Source: SB11 sp037968475 (GTDB lineage: Bacteria > Bacteroidota > Bacteroidia > UBA8524). Taken from it: a stretch of DNA of 64,000 bases. Shown here piece by piece: positions 7,484 through 16,012 of the stretch. Each line of letters starts with the position of its first letter. Position 1 is the stretch's first letter. The translations under genes were made by a program, and so were the position numbers. The notes beneath the pieces were generated by a model, which made no database searches, was not told the origin of the DNA, and worked only from the letters and a program-made list of their open reading frames with translations. The DNA lies in NCBI GenBank assembly GCA_037968475.1, contig JBBKVO010000005.1, forward strand, positions 1-64,000. Reading direction: 5' to 3'.

Positions 7484-7600
7484 GTTAACTCACCCCAAAT
7501 AATGCGTTTAGTACTGACATTTATAATTCCCCCTCTCTAAATTTAGAGAAGGGCGCTTTATGTGGTTTCGGCTTTCTCATAAAACTGGGGTGAGTTAAAC
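7484..7600. repeat. 117-bp MITE-like element
   Basis: The ends are GTTAACTCACCCCA (7484-7497) and TGGGGTGAGTTAAAC (7586-7600), inverted repeats apart from one extra A. The centre holds the palindrome TCTCTAAATTTAGAGA. One end recurs at 111-143. No coding potential. It directly precedes the triple-hairpin module at 7614. The rest of the 7381-7882 spacer holds no gene that I can support. Confidence 0.6.
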
Positions 7601-7613
7601 TGAAATCATGGCA

Positions 7614-7680
7614 GCAGGTTAAAACCTGCCGCTACTCATACCCTATCGGGATTACCGTATGGTATGAATAGAATCGGGTT
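7614..7680 (+). repeat. Triple-hairpin module, copy 2
   Basis: Three consecutive stem-loops: GCAGGTT-AA-AACCTGC (7614-7629), a decayed CCTATCGG..CCGTATGG, and ATCGGGTTTCAAACCGAT. The order matches 32060-32140, and the second and third match 1-62. Confidence 0.65.
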
Positions 7681-7882
7681 TCAAACCGATGCAAAGGCTT
7701 AAATTTTGAAACTTGGGTTTCTTATTCCTAATCCACGTTGATTTCGTTTTTCTGATTTAAGATTATTTCATCTGATTTAAGCCTATTAGCTAATAATTCA
7801 ACCCAAAACACAAAAACAAACGTTCTATTCGTTTAGCTACATAGTAAATGCTAAATGATAATTGATAAATTCGCACGGTAGT

Positions 7883-8611
7883 ATGCTAACCATATTTGTA
7901 AAAGAAATTCGCAGTTTTCTCAGCTCGCTAATAGCCTACATAGCTATTGGCGTGTTTTTGCTTGCCATTGGCCTGTTTATGTGGGTGTTTAAAGACACCA
8001 ACGTATTAGATGGCGGCTATTCTAATATAGATACCTTGTTTTTTATGGGGCCTTGGGTATTTATTTTTTTAATATCAGCCATTACCATGCGTAGCTTTTC
8101 TGAAGAAAAGAAAGCGGGCACAATAGAAACCCTTACCACCTCGCCCGTTAGCGATTTATCCATCATACTGGGTAAATACTTTGCTGGGGTAGTGTTAGTG
8201 TTATTCTCACTATTGCCAACACTGCTATACTATTATACAATATACCAATTGGGTTATCCCAAAGGCAATATCGATACAGGGGCTATGTGGGGTTCGTATT
8301 TGGGTTTACTAATGTTGGGCAGCACCTTTGTTTCGATAGGCATATTTGCATCGGCAGTTACAGATAATCAGATAGTATCGTTTATCGTATCCATGTTTTT
8401 GTGCTTTGTGTTTTACATCGCCTTTGATTATTTAGGTCAATTGGATGCCTTGCGTAGCATCAGTTTTTGGGTGCAGTGGTTGGGTATATCAAGCCACTAC
8501 GATAGCATTAGCCGAGGCGTATTAGATACCCGTGATGCCGTATATTTTTTAAGTGTGATTACCCTGTTTATTTTGCTTACCAAAGCCGTGTTTGGAAGCC
8601 GCAAATGGTAG
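7883..8611 (+). CDS. gldF: GldF, ABC transporter permease
   Basis: A 242-residue membrane protein of the ABC-2/GldF type with six predicted transmembrane stretches. It begins MLTIFVKEIRSFLSSLIAYI, typical of GldF, and has the SFSEEKKAGTIETLTTSPV segment of this permease family. ATG 7883 is preferred over a TTG 21 bases upstream. With gldG it forms the membrane part of an ABC system; the ATPase (GldA) is not encoded here, as in other Bacteroidota where it lies elsewhere. In gliding flavobacteria the trio is linked to motility, but the genes also occur in non-gliders. Confidence 0.9.
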   Translation: MLTIFVKEIRSFLSSLIAYIAIGVFLLAIGLFMWVFKDTNVLDGGYSNIDTLFFMGPWVFIFLISAITMRSFSEEKKAGTIETLTTSPVSDLSIILGKYFAGVVLVLFSLLPTLLYYYTIYQLGYPKGNIDTGAMWGSYLGLLMLGSTFVSIGIFASAVTDNQIVSFIVSMFLCFVFYIAFDYLGQLDALRSISFWVQWLGISSHYDSISRGVLDTRDAVYFLSVITLFILLTKAVFGSRKW

Positions 8612-8643
8612 TGTATTAAAAATATTTTTTTGAAGTGAGCCAG

Positions 8644-10428
8644 ATGGAGAATAACACAGTAAAAGAAACGAAAAAGATAAAACGCAGTCAAAAATACCAA
8701 GCAGTGGTAGAATTGTTTGTTGCCATAGCCTTGCTGGTGGTAATAAACATTATTGCTACGCAGGTATATACCCGTATAGATTTTACTAAAGAACACCGTT
8801 ATAGCCTTAGCAAAGCCAGTAAAGACCTCGCACAAGAATTAGATGATGTGTTGTTTGTACGAGTGTATCTTGATGGGGAGCTAAACCCCGATTTTAAACG
8901 GCTTAGAATTGCCACTAAAGAAATGTTGGACGAGTTTAGGGTAGCATCGGGTGGAATGATTGAGTACGAGTTTAGCGACCCTTTGGAAGGTAAAACTCAA
9001 AAAGAGAAAGTAGATATTATACACGAGTTGCAACAAAGTGGCCTTGCACCTACTGAAATATACGATAATACAGGCGACGAAAGCAGCCGTAAGGTAATTG
9101 TACCCGGAGCCACTTTTTATTATAAAACATCGCAACAATATCCGCTAAACCTGCTAAAACAACAGTTTGGGCAGCCCGCACAAGTTGTGCTAAATAAATC
9201 GATAGAGGCGTTGGAGTACGAAATATCATCGACCCTTAAAAAAATAGTAGGCGGAAAAAGAAAAACCATTGCCTTTTTGGATGGGCACGGTGAGTTGACT
9301 CCACAAGAAACGGCCGACCTTGCTAATGAACTTGGTGATAGCTATAAAGTAGAGCGTTTTGATTTGTGGATGGACACCGCCAACGAAAATTTTATTAAAC
9401 AATTTGCCGGTGGTTTCGATTCGATAGCGGTAAATGATGCCGCTACATGGTTGCTTGATACCTTGCAAAAAAAGCTGCACAGTTTTGATGCTATTGTAAT
9501 AGCCCGTCCACGTGATAGATTTACCGAGCAGGAGAAATACTATATAGACCAATATGTAATGGGTGGAGGGAAGCTGATATGGCTTATTGACCCTTTGATT
9601 GCTAATCTTGATAGTATACAAAAATACCGCACTGTTGTTACTGCCGACTATGATTTGAACCTTAACGATATGCTGTTTGAATATGGCGTGCGTATGAACC
9701 CCGATTTGATACAAGATGCGGAGTGTAACGGACTTCGTTTGGATGCTTCGGGTAAAATATACCCTTGGGTTTGGGATCCTATTGTGGTAGCAAAAAGCAA
9801 ACACCCAATAGTAAAAAATCTAAATCCAATACTATTTCGTTTTGCCAGTAGTATTGATACGGTGGGCAAGGGAAGTGTAACCAAAAAGGTATTGCTTACC
9901 TCATCGCTATACTCACGTCCTGTAAACAATCCTGTTGAGCTGTCGTTTGATATAGTGGCAAGTCCGCCTGCGCCAGCCTTGCTTAATAGACCCGAAAAAA
10001 CATTGGCGGTTTTGGTAGAAGGTAATTTTGAATCGGCATTTAAAAATCGCCGTAGTACCAACAGCGACCCCACACTAAACTTTAAAACCCAAAGCCCGCC
10101 AACCGCTATGATTTTTATAGGCGATGGTGATTTGATACGTAATACCATATCAGGCAATGGAGAGATTTTTCCTTTAGGTTTTGATAGGAATACCAAACGC
10201 ATGTTCGACAATAAAAAATTCTTTGTTAACTGTGTTGATTATCTGTTTGACCAAAGCGGACTAATTGAAGTGCGTACCAAAGAATTTGAAATTCGCCCAC
10301 TAAACAAAACCAAAGTGAAAGACGAGGAAACCTATTGGAAAACCCTAAATATGGTAGCCCCCGTAGTTGCCATTATTATTTTTGGACTAATAAACGGTTT
10401 CATTCGTCGCCGTAGGTATGTAAAATAA
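8644..10428 (+). CDS. gldG: GldG, ABC transporter auxiliary membrane protein
   Basis: A 594-residue protein with one N-terminal membrane segment (about residues 20-42, VELFVAIALLVVINIIATQ), a large extracytoplasmic region of the ABC-transport auxiliary family (TFLDGHGEL-type motif, then YYIDQYVMGGGKLIWLIDP) and a C-terminal membrane segment (VAPVVAIIIFGLINGFIRRR). It follows gldF by 32 bp, forming the usual gldFG pair. ATG 8644 is taken as start; an in-frame GTG nine bases earlier is possible. Substrate unknown. Confidence 0.9.
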   Translation: MENNTVKETKKIKRSQKYQAVVELFVAIALLVVINIIATQVYTRIDFTKEHRYSLSKASKDLAQELDDVLFVRVYLDGELNPDFKRLRIATKEMLDEFRVASGGMIEYEFSDPLEGKTQKEKVDIIHELQQSGLAPTEIYDNTGDESSRKVIVPGATFYYKTSQQYPLNLLKQQFGQPAQVVLNKSIEALEYEISSTLKKIVGGKRKTIAFLDGHGELTPQETADLANELGDSYKVERFDLWMDTANENFIKQFAGGFDSIAVNDAATWLLDTLQKKLHSFDAIVIARPRDRFTEQEKYYIDQYVMGGGKLIWLIDPLIANLDSIQKYRTVVTADYDLNLNDMLFEYGVRMNPDLIQDAECNGLRLDASGKIYPWVWDPIVVAKSKHPIVKNLNPILFRFASSIDTVGKGSVTKKVLLTSSLYSRPVNNPVELSFDIVASPPAPALLNRPEKTLAVLVEGNFESAFKNRRSTNSDPTLNFKTQSPPTAMIFIGDGDLIRNTISGNGEIFPLGFDRNTKRMFDNKKFFVNCVDYLFDQSGLIEVRTKEFEIRPLNKTKVKDEETYWKTLNMVAPVVAIIIFGLINGFIRRRRYVK

Positions 10429-10474
10429 GCCTGCCACATTCAAACCCTTGTATAGCTTGTATCGTTCAGTTTAG

Positions 10475-10482
10475 TAACTTTG
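10475..10482 (+). promoter_or_regulatory. Possible -7 promoter element TAACTTTG
   Basis: TAACTTTG matches the Bacteroidota -7 consensus TAnnTTTG and lies eight bases before the ATG at 10490. If used, the transcript would start within a few bases of the start codon and be almost leaderless. A -33 element is only weakly visible (CTTG near 10447-10450 or 10456-10459). Confidence 0.4.
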
Positions 10483-10489
10483 CGCCCGC

Positions 10490-11506
10490 ATGAAATTTAA
10501 AAAGAGCTTAATTGTACTTTCTATTTTATTAGTAGCAGCCATTATAGCCCTGCCGCTTATAAACAAAATGAACCGTCCCAGTTTGACGGAAAAAAAGGAA
10601 TTTGCTGTAAAAGACACTGAAAATATTGATAGTATATTTTTATCCAATCGTTCAGGTCAATACGTCTTATTACGCAAGTTAGATGAAGATAAATGGACAG
10701 TAAACGGCCTGTTTAATGCCGCCCCCGATAAGATAGAACGCATATTAAAAACTATACGCACTATTGAAGCTAAAAACCCTGTTGCGCAAGCAGGTAAGCA
10801 GCAAGTAGTAAATAGCATTGCTACCGACGGCATTAAGGTGGAAATATATCAGAAAGGTAAAAAAACTATCACCTATTATGTTGGTGGTTCTACTGCCGAT
10901 GAAGTTGGAACGTTTATGTATATAGATGGCTCAACAATACCCTTTGTGGTGCACATACCGGGCTTTAGCGGTTATCTTACCTCACGTTATGCTGTAAACC
11001 CTATCGAGTGGAGAGATAAAGCCATTTTTGATACGCCTATTGATAAATTCAAATCGGTGTCGGTTACGTACCCTGATAGCGCTGATAAATCGTTTGAGAT
11101 AGTTAGGGGAGATGGTAATGTTTTTGCTGTGAAACAAAATGGTGTTATAGCATCTAATACTAAAGAAGAATTTGCAAAACTATATGCTGCACAATTTGCC
11201 AGCATTACTTTTGAAACCTATTTAAGTGGTTACTCACGTAACTATACCGACTCTTTGCGTGAGGCCACCCCAAAATGTATTATTACAGTAAGCCGAATTG
11301 ATGGTAGCACCGCTACCCTAAGGGTATTTTACAAACCCATTACTTCTGATACAAAATCGATATACGATAACGACGGTAACCTATTGGTATACGACAGCGA
11401 TAACTACTATGCGCTGATTGATGGTAACCCTGAATTGATAACGGTGCAAGATTATCTTTTTCGCCATATTTTTAAAAGATACAGCGATTTTATCGGGACT
11501 AAATAG
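10490..11506 (+). CDS. DUF4340-like protein downstream of gldFG
   Basis: A 338-residue protein with an N-terminal membrane anchor (SLIVLSILLVAAIIALPLI) and an extracytoplasmic part of DUF4340 character: ENIDSIFLSNRSGQYVLLRK, then DEDKWTVNG, then a second related half with EWRDKAIFDTPIDKFKSVSV. DUF4340 proteins are often encoded with GldG-type ABC components, which fits the position 61 bp after gldG. Function unknown; it may contact the GldFG complex at the membrane surface. The family match is by pattern, not by search. Confidence 0.6.
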   Translation: MKFKKSLIVLSILLVAAIIALPLINKMNRPSLTEKKEFAVKDTENIDSIFLSNRSGQYVLLRKLDEDKWTVNGLFNAAPDKIERILKTIRTIEAKNPVAQAGKQQVVNSIATDGIKVEIYQKGKKTITYYVGGSTADEVGTFMYIDGSTIPFVVHIPGFSGYLTSRYAVNPIEWRDKAIFDTPIDKFKSVSVTYPDSADKSFEIVRGDGNVFAVKQNGVIASNTKEEFAKLYAAQFASITFETYLSGYSRNYTDSLREATPKCIITVSRIDGSTATLRVFYKPITSDTKSIYDNDGNLLVYDSDNYYALIDGNPELITVQDYLFRHIFKRYSDFIGTK

Positions 11507-11522
11507 AGAGGATGCCCATGCG

Positions 11523-11604
11523 TCCCCTTGCGGGCTGTCATCCTGATCCCGAATGTATTCGGGACGAAGGAGTGCGAAGTCGAAACATGATTAACGTGAG
11601 TTAA
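11523..11604 (+). repeat. Module B copy with AACGTGAGTTAA tail
   Basis: CCCCTTGCGGGCTGTCATCC is followed by CCCGAA-TGTA-TTCGGG, GAAGGAGTGCGAAGTCGAA and ATTAACGTGAGTTAA. The tail is the same motif that ends the 6448-6647 element. The 11507-12216 spacer is almost entirely repeats and holds no supported gene. Confidence 0.6.
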
Positions 11605-11645
11605 GAAAAGCATAAAATCAATAGGCAACTTCTACCACCCTCAAT

Positions 11646-11680
11646 CCCTCCTTATCTGCACACAAGCCCTACAAGGAGGG
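11646..11680. repeat. CCCTCCTT hairpin repeat, copy 1
   Basis: CCCTCCTT (11646-11653) pairs with AAGGAGGG (11673-11680) around a loop containing TGCACA. A similar stem and loop occur at 27595-27633. Confidence 0.55.
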
Positions 11681-11732
11681 AAGCCACGCCACTACCCTTT
11701 GGAATTCGCATATTTTTGCTAAAAATATAGCA

Positions 11733-11925
11733 CCTCATTGTCCCCCTTGCGGGCTGTCATCCTGATCCCAAATATTTTCGGGACGAAGGAGTGCGAAGTC
11801 GAACTATAAGTGCGCAAGCTAAGGGGGCGGATGAAAAAGCACTTTTCAAACGAACCACCGAGCGGACGCTCTGTATTTACTGACACAAGTGGACACTTGC
11901 GCCAGCTTTTAAATTCAGAAGTTAA
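11733..11925 (+). repeat. Composite repeat (modules B and C), copy 2
   Basis: Module B (CCCCCTTGCGGGCTGTCATC) is followed by module C with hairpins GAGCG-GA-CGCTC (11860-11871) and CAAGTG-GA-CACTTG (11886-11899), 14 nt apart. It lies in tandem with copy 3. A 132-residue minus-strand frame spanning both copies is made of repeat sequence and is not a gene. Confidence 0.7.
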
Positions 11926-11981
11926 AGGAGAAGCATTTTGTGCTAAACTAATTTTGTTTGATTTTTTGCTGCAACCATAAC

Positions 11982-12145
11982 ATAGCATTGTCCCTCTTGC
12001 GGGCTGACATCCTTCGTTACGAATGTATTTGGCATAAAGGATAAAGTGTGTAAGCGAAGGGGGCAGGGGGATGAAAACCACCTTACAAACGAGCGGACGC
12101 TCTGTGTTTATTGGCACAAGTGGATACTTGCGCCAACTCTTTACT
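11982..12145 (+). repeat. Composite repeat (modules B and C), copy 3
   Basis: Same module order as 11733-11925, with hairpins GAGCG-GA-CGCTC (12091-12102) and CAAGTG-GA-TACTTG (12117-12130). The module B part is more degraded. Confidence 0.7.
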
Positions 12146-12152
12146 AAAAACT

Positions 12153-12180
12153 AAAAACCCCGCCAATAGGCAGGGTTTTT
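12153..12180 (-). terminator. Terminator downstream of ftsZ
   Basis: AAAAACCC..GCC pairs with GGC..GGGTTTTT around a short loop. On the minus strand it lies 37 bases after the ftsZ stop and ends in a T-run, closing the dcw cluster. Confidence 0.65.
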
Positions 12181-12216
12181 AAAGCAAACTTTACAAATAA
12201 CACAACTATCTAATTA

Positions 12217-13779
12217 TCAATCAACATTATCGTGCAAAAAACTATTGCCTGTTGTTTTTATTTCTGTTTTCTTTTCGCCGTCGCTATTGGTTTCAAACAA
12301 CGAAAATTTTGATACCTGAGATTCAGACGAGTGGGGCACATCATCTAACCTTGCACCTTTGCGCAAATAGGCCGGCTCTTTCTCCATATCCATCATCCCA
12401 TCAGGGTTGTTCAGTTTGGCGTTTAGGTTTTTAAGGTATACCATACGCTCTTTCAGCTTTTGTATACGCTCTTGTTCCATTTCAGCCTCTTGCTGAGGGT
12501 CTAAGCGCAAATCCATAGTTATTTTGCTTATTTCGGCTTCTTTTTCTTCCTCTACAGGATTAAAAGAAAACAAATCGCTATTGGTATGGCTTACATAAGT
12601 ATGTTCGTGGCTATCTGTTTTAAAAACGATCTCTTCTTTTTGTTCTTGTGTAACGGGAGAAGCAGGCCTAAAGTTGATGTGGTTTCCTGTTTCAGTTTCT
12701 GCCACAGGGTTTTGATTCTCTTTAGGTGATACCGCAGGAGTTTCCTCTTCGTCTTTTTGTTCTTCTACTAACTCAAAGCGTACTTCTTTGTTTTCTTCAC
12801 GCAAGGTGTTTTCTTTCTCGCCAAAGCCTGTAGCTATTATGGTAACAGAAAGTTTGGTATCCAAACCTTCGTTAGAGCACCAGCCAAATTTAAGGTTGGC
12901 ACTTTTTCCTGCTTTTTCTTGGAAGAAATCCATCACTTTGCCTATCTCTTCCATAGTAGGCTCTTCTTTACCCCAAGTAACATTTATAAGCAACCAACTT
13001 GCACCCTCTATTTGGGTATTATCCAACAGAGGTGAGTTGATGGCCATTTGTGAGGCTTTCATTGCTCTATCTTCACCTTCGGCAATACCAGTACCCAGTA
13101 TGGCTTTTCCACTATCGGTCATGGCTGTGCGCACGTCTTGAAAATCGACGTTACCATCACCACTCATCGTGATAATTTCGGCTATGCCTTTGGCGGCTAT
13201 GGTAAGCACCTCATCAGCTTGTGCAAATGCTTTGGTGAAAAGGAAATTGCTATACATCTCCTTTATTTTATCGTTTGATATTACTAAAAGGGCATCAACA
13301 GCATCTTTCATTTCGGCCATACCCACACCTGCTTGGGTGGTACGTCGGGGGCCTTCAAAACTAAATGGGGTGGTTACTATACCTACGGTAAGTATGCCCA
13401 TTTCTTTTGCTGTTTTAGCTATTATTGGTGCTGCACCTGTACCTGTGCCTCCGCCCATACCGGCAGTAACAAATATCATTTTGGTGTTTACACCCAGTAA
13501 TTCTATTATTTCTTCTATGCTTTCCAGTGCTGCACGTTTGCCCACATCGGGGTTAGAGCCTGCGCCCAAACCTTCGGTTAGCGAGGTACCCAACTGTATT
13601 TTATTGGGCACGGGGCTACGTTCCAATGCTTGCGAATCGGTATTGCACACAAAAAAGTCAACCCCTGCAATGCCTTGGTTGTACATATGGTTTACCGCAT
13701 TGCTACCGCCGCCACCAACACCTATTACTTTTATTATTGATGAACGTTCTTTGGGTAAATCTACCTTGAAGTTTGACAT
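12217..13779 (-). CDS. ftsZ: Cell division tubulin FtsZ
   Basis: A 520-residue FtsZ, the GTPase that polymerises into the division ring. The nucleotide site is intact: GVGGGGSNAVNHM near residue 21 and the tubulin signature GGGTGTG near 107-113. Residues 1-320 form the globular core; a long acidic, poorly conserved linker follows, then a C-terminal segment ending FLHDNVD, which in this phylum serves as the partner-binding peptide. Last gene of the dcw cluster, 118 bp after ftsA, with a terminator at 12153-12180. The ftsA-ftsZ spacer holds a short repeat. Confidence 0.97.
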   Translation of the reverse strand: MSNFKVDLPKERSSIIKVIGVGGGGSNAVNHMYNQGIAGVDFFVCNTDSQALERSPVPNKIQLGTSLTEGLGAGSNPDVGKRAALESIEEIIELLGVNTKMIFVTAGMGGGTGTGAAPIIAKTAKEMGILTVGIVTTPFSFEGPRRTTQAGVGMAEMKDAVDALLVISNDKIKEMYSNFLFTKAFAQADEVLTIAAKGIAEIITMSGDGNVDFQDVRTAMTDSGKAILGTGIAEGEDRAMKASQMAINSPLLDNTQIEGASWLLINVTWGKEEPTMEEIGKVMDFFQEKAGKSANLKFGWCSNEGLDTKLSVTIIATGFGEKENTLREENKEVRFELVEEQKDEEETPAVSPKENQNPVAETETGNHINFRPASPVTQEQKEEIVFKTDSHEHTYVSHTNSDLFSFNPVEEEKEAEISKITMDLRLDPQQEAEMEQERIQKLKERMVYLKNLNAKLNNPDGMMDMEKEPAYLRKGARLDDVPHSSESQVSKFSLFETNSDGEKKTEIKTTGNSFLHDNVD

Positions 13780-13846
13780 ACGCTTGGTAATATTATTTTA
13801 TACCTAAATATTTTATTTCTTTATTCTTTTTGAAGGATGTTTTGCT

Positions 13847-13880
13847 TTCGCACTCCTTCGACTTCGCTCAGGATGACCCC
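13847..13880 (-). repeat. Short TCAGGATGAC repeat between ftsA and ftsZ
   Basis: CGCACTCCTTCGACTTCGCT is followed by CAGGATGACCCCGCAC. This short sequence, in either orientation, recurs in most spacers of the window, including 19976-20010, 23389-23413 and 27503-27535. Confidence 0.6.
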
Positions 13881-13897
13881 GCACAAGGGGGATAACA

Positions 13898-15196
13898 CTA
13901 AAAGTCTTTCACGTCTAAATCATCTACAAACCACTGTTTTAGGCGGTTTAAGAAATTTTTACGTTGCAACTCGTCTTTCATTTGTTGGTGTTTCTCTTTT
14001 ATAGCACCCTCTGTTTTCACTTCAACAATATTGCTGTCCTTATTGTTTGATTTTAAGCCTTTTATCACCAAACCAATGCCTGTTGCATACATGGGGCTTT
14101 TCACCTCTTCAACCATCCCTTTGGCAAGGTGTTCGTTGGGATAGCCAACACGGGCATCTAATCCTGTAACATATTCGGCCAAGTGGGTAACGTGTTTTAG
14201 CTGCGCGCCGCCACCTGTTATTACTACTCCGCCTATTAGTTTTTTCTCAACGCCGCTGTTTTTAATCTCGCAGTATACCAACTCAAAAATCTCTTCTACA
14301 CGGGCTTGGATTATTTTTGCCAAGTTGCGTACCGAAATTTCTTTAGGGTCGCGACCACGTAGGCCGGGTATTGATATTATCTCGTTGGCTTTGGTTTCTT
14401 CCCAAAGTGCCGAACCAAATTTCACTTTTAATAACTCAGCATGGTCGCGCAATACATTGCAACCTTCTTTTATATCTTCGGTAATAATGTTACCACCGTA
14501 GGGTATTACCGCAGTGTGGCGGATAATACCATCGTGAAAAATAGCAATATCAGTCGTTCCACCGCCAATATCTACCAAGCAAACACCTGCGTCTAATTCT
14601 TCGGGACTAAGCACCGAATCGGCAGAGGCAAGGGGTTCTAATATCAAATCAGAGGTTTCTAAACCTGCCAATTGTACGCATTTGTATATGTTACGAGCGG
14701 CAGTTACCTGCGCTGTAATTACATGAAAGTTTCCTTCTAATCGAATGCCCGACATACCCACAGGGTCTTTAATACCGGGTTCGTTATCCACAGTGTATTC
14801 TTGTGGCAAAACGTGAATTATTTCCTCACCAGGGTTAAGGGCAAGTTTATACATATCGCCTTCCAACTTGGCAAGGTCGTCCATATCTATCTCGGTATCA
14901 ATAGAATTACGCACTACTAAACCTCTGTGTTGGCGACTTTTTATATGCTGTCCTGCAATGCCTACGTGCACCTTGCGCACGTCCACTCCCGACTTGTCTG
15001 AAGCCTCGTTAACTGCCTTTGTTATTGCCTCTACGGTTTTATTGATGTTGGTAACTACACCACGTGTAACCCCATGCGAATCGGCTTTACCCATTCCCAA
15101 AACGTCAATCTTTCCGTACTCATTGTAGCGACCCACAATGGCGCAAACCTTTGTAGTACCTATATCTAAGCCAACTATTATTTTTCCGTTGTGCAT
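13898..15196 (-). CDS. ftsA: Cell division actin-like protein FtsA
   Basis: A 432-residue actin-fold ATPase that anchors FtsZ to the membrane. The phosphate 1 motif is GLDIGTTKVCAIVG at the N-terminus; the SHS2 (1C) region spans about residues 85-165; phosphate 2 is VDIGGGTTDIAIF. The C-terminus (NFLNRLKQWFVDDL) looks like the membrane-targeting amphipathic helix. It follows ftsQ by 36 bp. Confidence 0.96.
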   Translation of the reverse strand: MHNGKIIVGLDIGTTKVCAIVGRYNEYGKIDVLGMGKADSHGVTRGVVTNINKTVEAITKAVNEASDKSGVDVRKVHVGIAGQHIKSRQHRGLVVRNSIDTEIDMDDLAKLEGDMYKLALNPGEEIIHVLPQEYTVDNEPGIKDPVGMSGIRLEGNFHVITAQVTAARNIYKCVQLAGLETSDLILEPLASADSVLSPEELDAGVCLVDIGGGTTDIAIFHDGIIRHTAVIPYGGNIITEDIKEGCNVLRDHAELLKVKFGSALWEETKANEIISIPGLRGRDPKEISVRNLAKIIQARVEEIFELVYCEIKNSGVEKKLIGGVVITGGGAQLKHVTHLAEYVTGLDARVGYPNEHLAKGMVEEVKSPMYATGIGLVIKGLKSNNKDSNIVEVKTEGAIKEKHQQMKDELQRKNFLNRLKQWFVDDLDVKDF

Positions 15197-15232
15197 ATTC
15201 CTTCAATATTACTTTTTATTCCTATGTTATAT

Positions 15233-16012
15233 TTACCATTTTTCGCACACAATTTGCCCTGTGTACTTTAAATTAATCACTTTATATTTATCCCACCCCA
15301 CTTTGTTTAAACCTTTTTTATAAAATATTTTTAAATGGGTCAGTTTTTCTTCCAATCGGCTGCCATCACCCAATAATATCTTGTGCTCGGCCACAACGGG
15401 TATCAGTATTAATTCACCTTTTTCATCCACAATTATCTGTTCTATCATGGCTTGCCAAAAGGGTTTATTTTGTATGTATTTACACAAGGCATATACATTT
15501 TTAGCAGCGTCGGTACTTATGGTATCGTGTATTTTACGTATGGGTTCATTTATATGGCCTGTGGCTACGGGCACTTGTGCTGCATAATTGTCTGATAAAG
15601 GCATTTTTATTCCCTCCTCGTCTATATAAAAACCTGTGCCATTGCTTTTGGCTATGCGCACTATTGGGTTGCGTTGCCATACTTCTACACGTAAGTTTCC
15701 TTCTATATCAATAAATACTTCGGCCTCTTTTATAAATGGGTTTAACTCTAATTTATCTTCAAGCTCACCAATATTAAACTCCACTACTGGTCGCCCCTTT
15801 AATGCATTTTCACCTTGTCCTGCCGTTACCGAGCTTACTATGTCATCACGGGTTATAAAAAAATCTTTTGTATCAGGTAGTATAACTACTTCAAGCGATT
15901 TGCAGCGCATTTGTGCCTGCTCTTGCCCCGCAAAAGACAATGACGCCATTAGGGTGATAATTAATACCGACCAAATAGCATAGTTTAATAATATTTTCCA
16001 TCTTGGTTTCAT
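15233..16012 (-). CDS. ftsQ: FtsQ/DivIB-type division protein
   Basis: A 259-residue bitopic membrane protein. It has a short cytosolic start, one membrane segment (ILLNYAIWSVLIITLMASL), a POTRA-like region (DDIVSSVTAGQGENALKGRP, then LNPFIKEAEVFIDIEGNL) and a beta domain. FtsQ links early and late divisome parts with FtsL and FtsB. The identification rests on architecture and position, since sequence similarity is low across phyla. Its ATG overlaps the murC stop (ATGA). Confidence 0.85.
   Translation of the reverse strand: MKPRWKILLNYAIWSVLIITLMASLSFAGQEQAQMRCKSLEVVILPDTKDFFITRDDIVSSVTAGQGENALKGRPVVEFNIGELEDKLELNPFIKEAEVFIDIEGNLRVEVWQRNPIVRIAKSNGTGFYIDEEGIKMPLSDNYAAQVPVATGHINEPIRKIHDTISTDAAKNVYALCKYIQNKPFWQAMIEQIIVDEKGELILIPVVAEHKILLGDGSRLEEKLTHLKIFYKKGLNKVGWDKYKVINLKYTGQIVCEKW

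Noticed and set aside
9226..10211. Two overlapping minus-strand frames opposite gldG
   Set aside because: Both mirror gldG codons and show no domain or signal; gldG itself is well supported.
11719..12117. 132-residue minus-strand open frame
   Set aside because: It runs through the two tandem intergenic repeat copies; the protein has no signal, domain or conserved start, and the same peptide pieces arise wherever the repeat occurs.
13169..13807. 212-residue frame opposite ftsZ
   Set aside because: Shadow of the ftsZ coding sequence; composition is low-complexity Ser/Pro/Ile and no start or domain is convincing.
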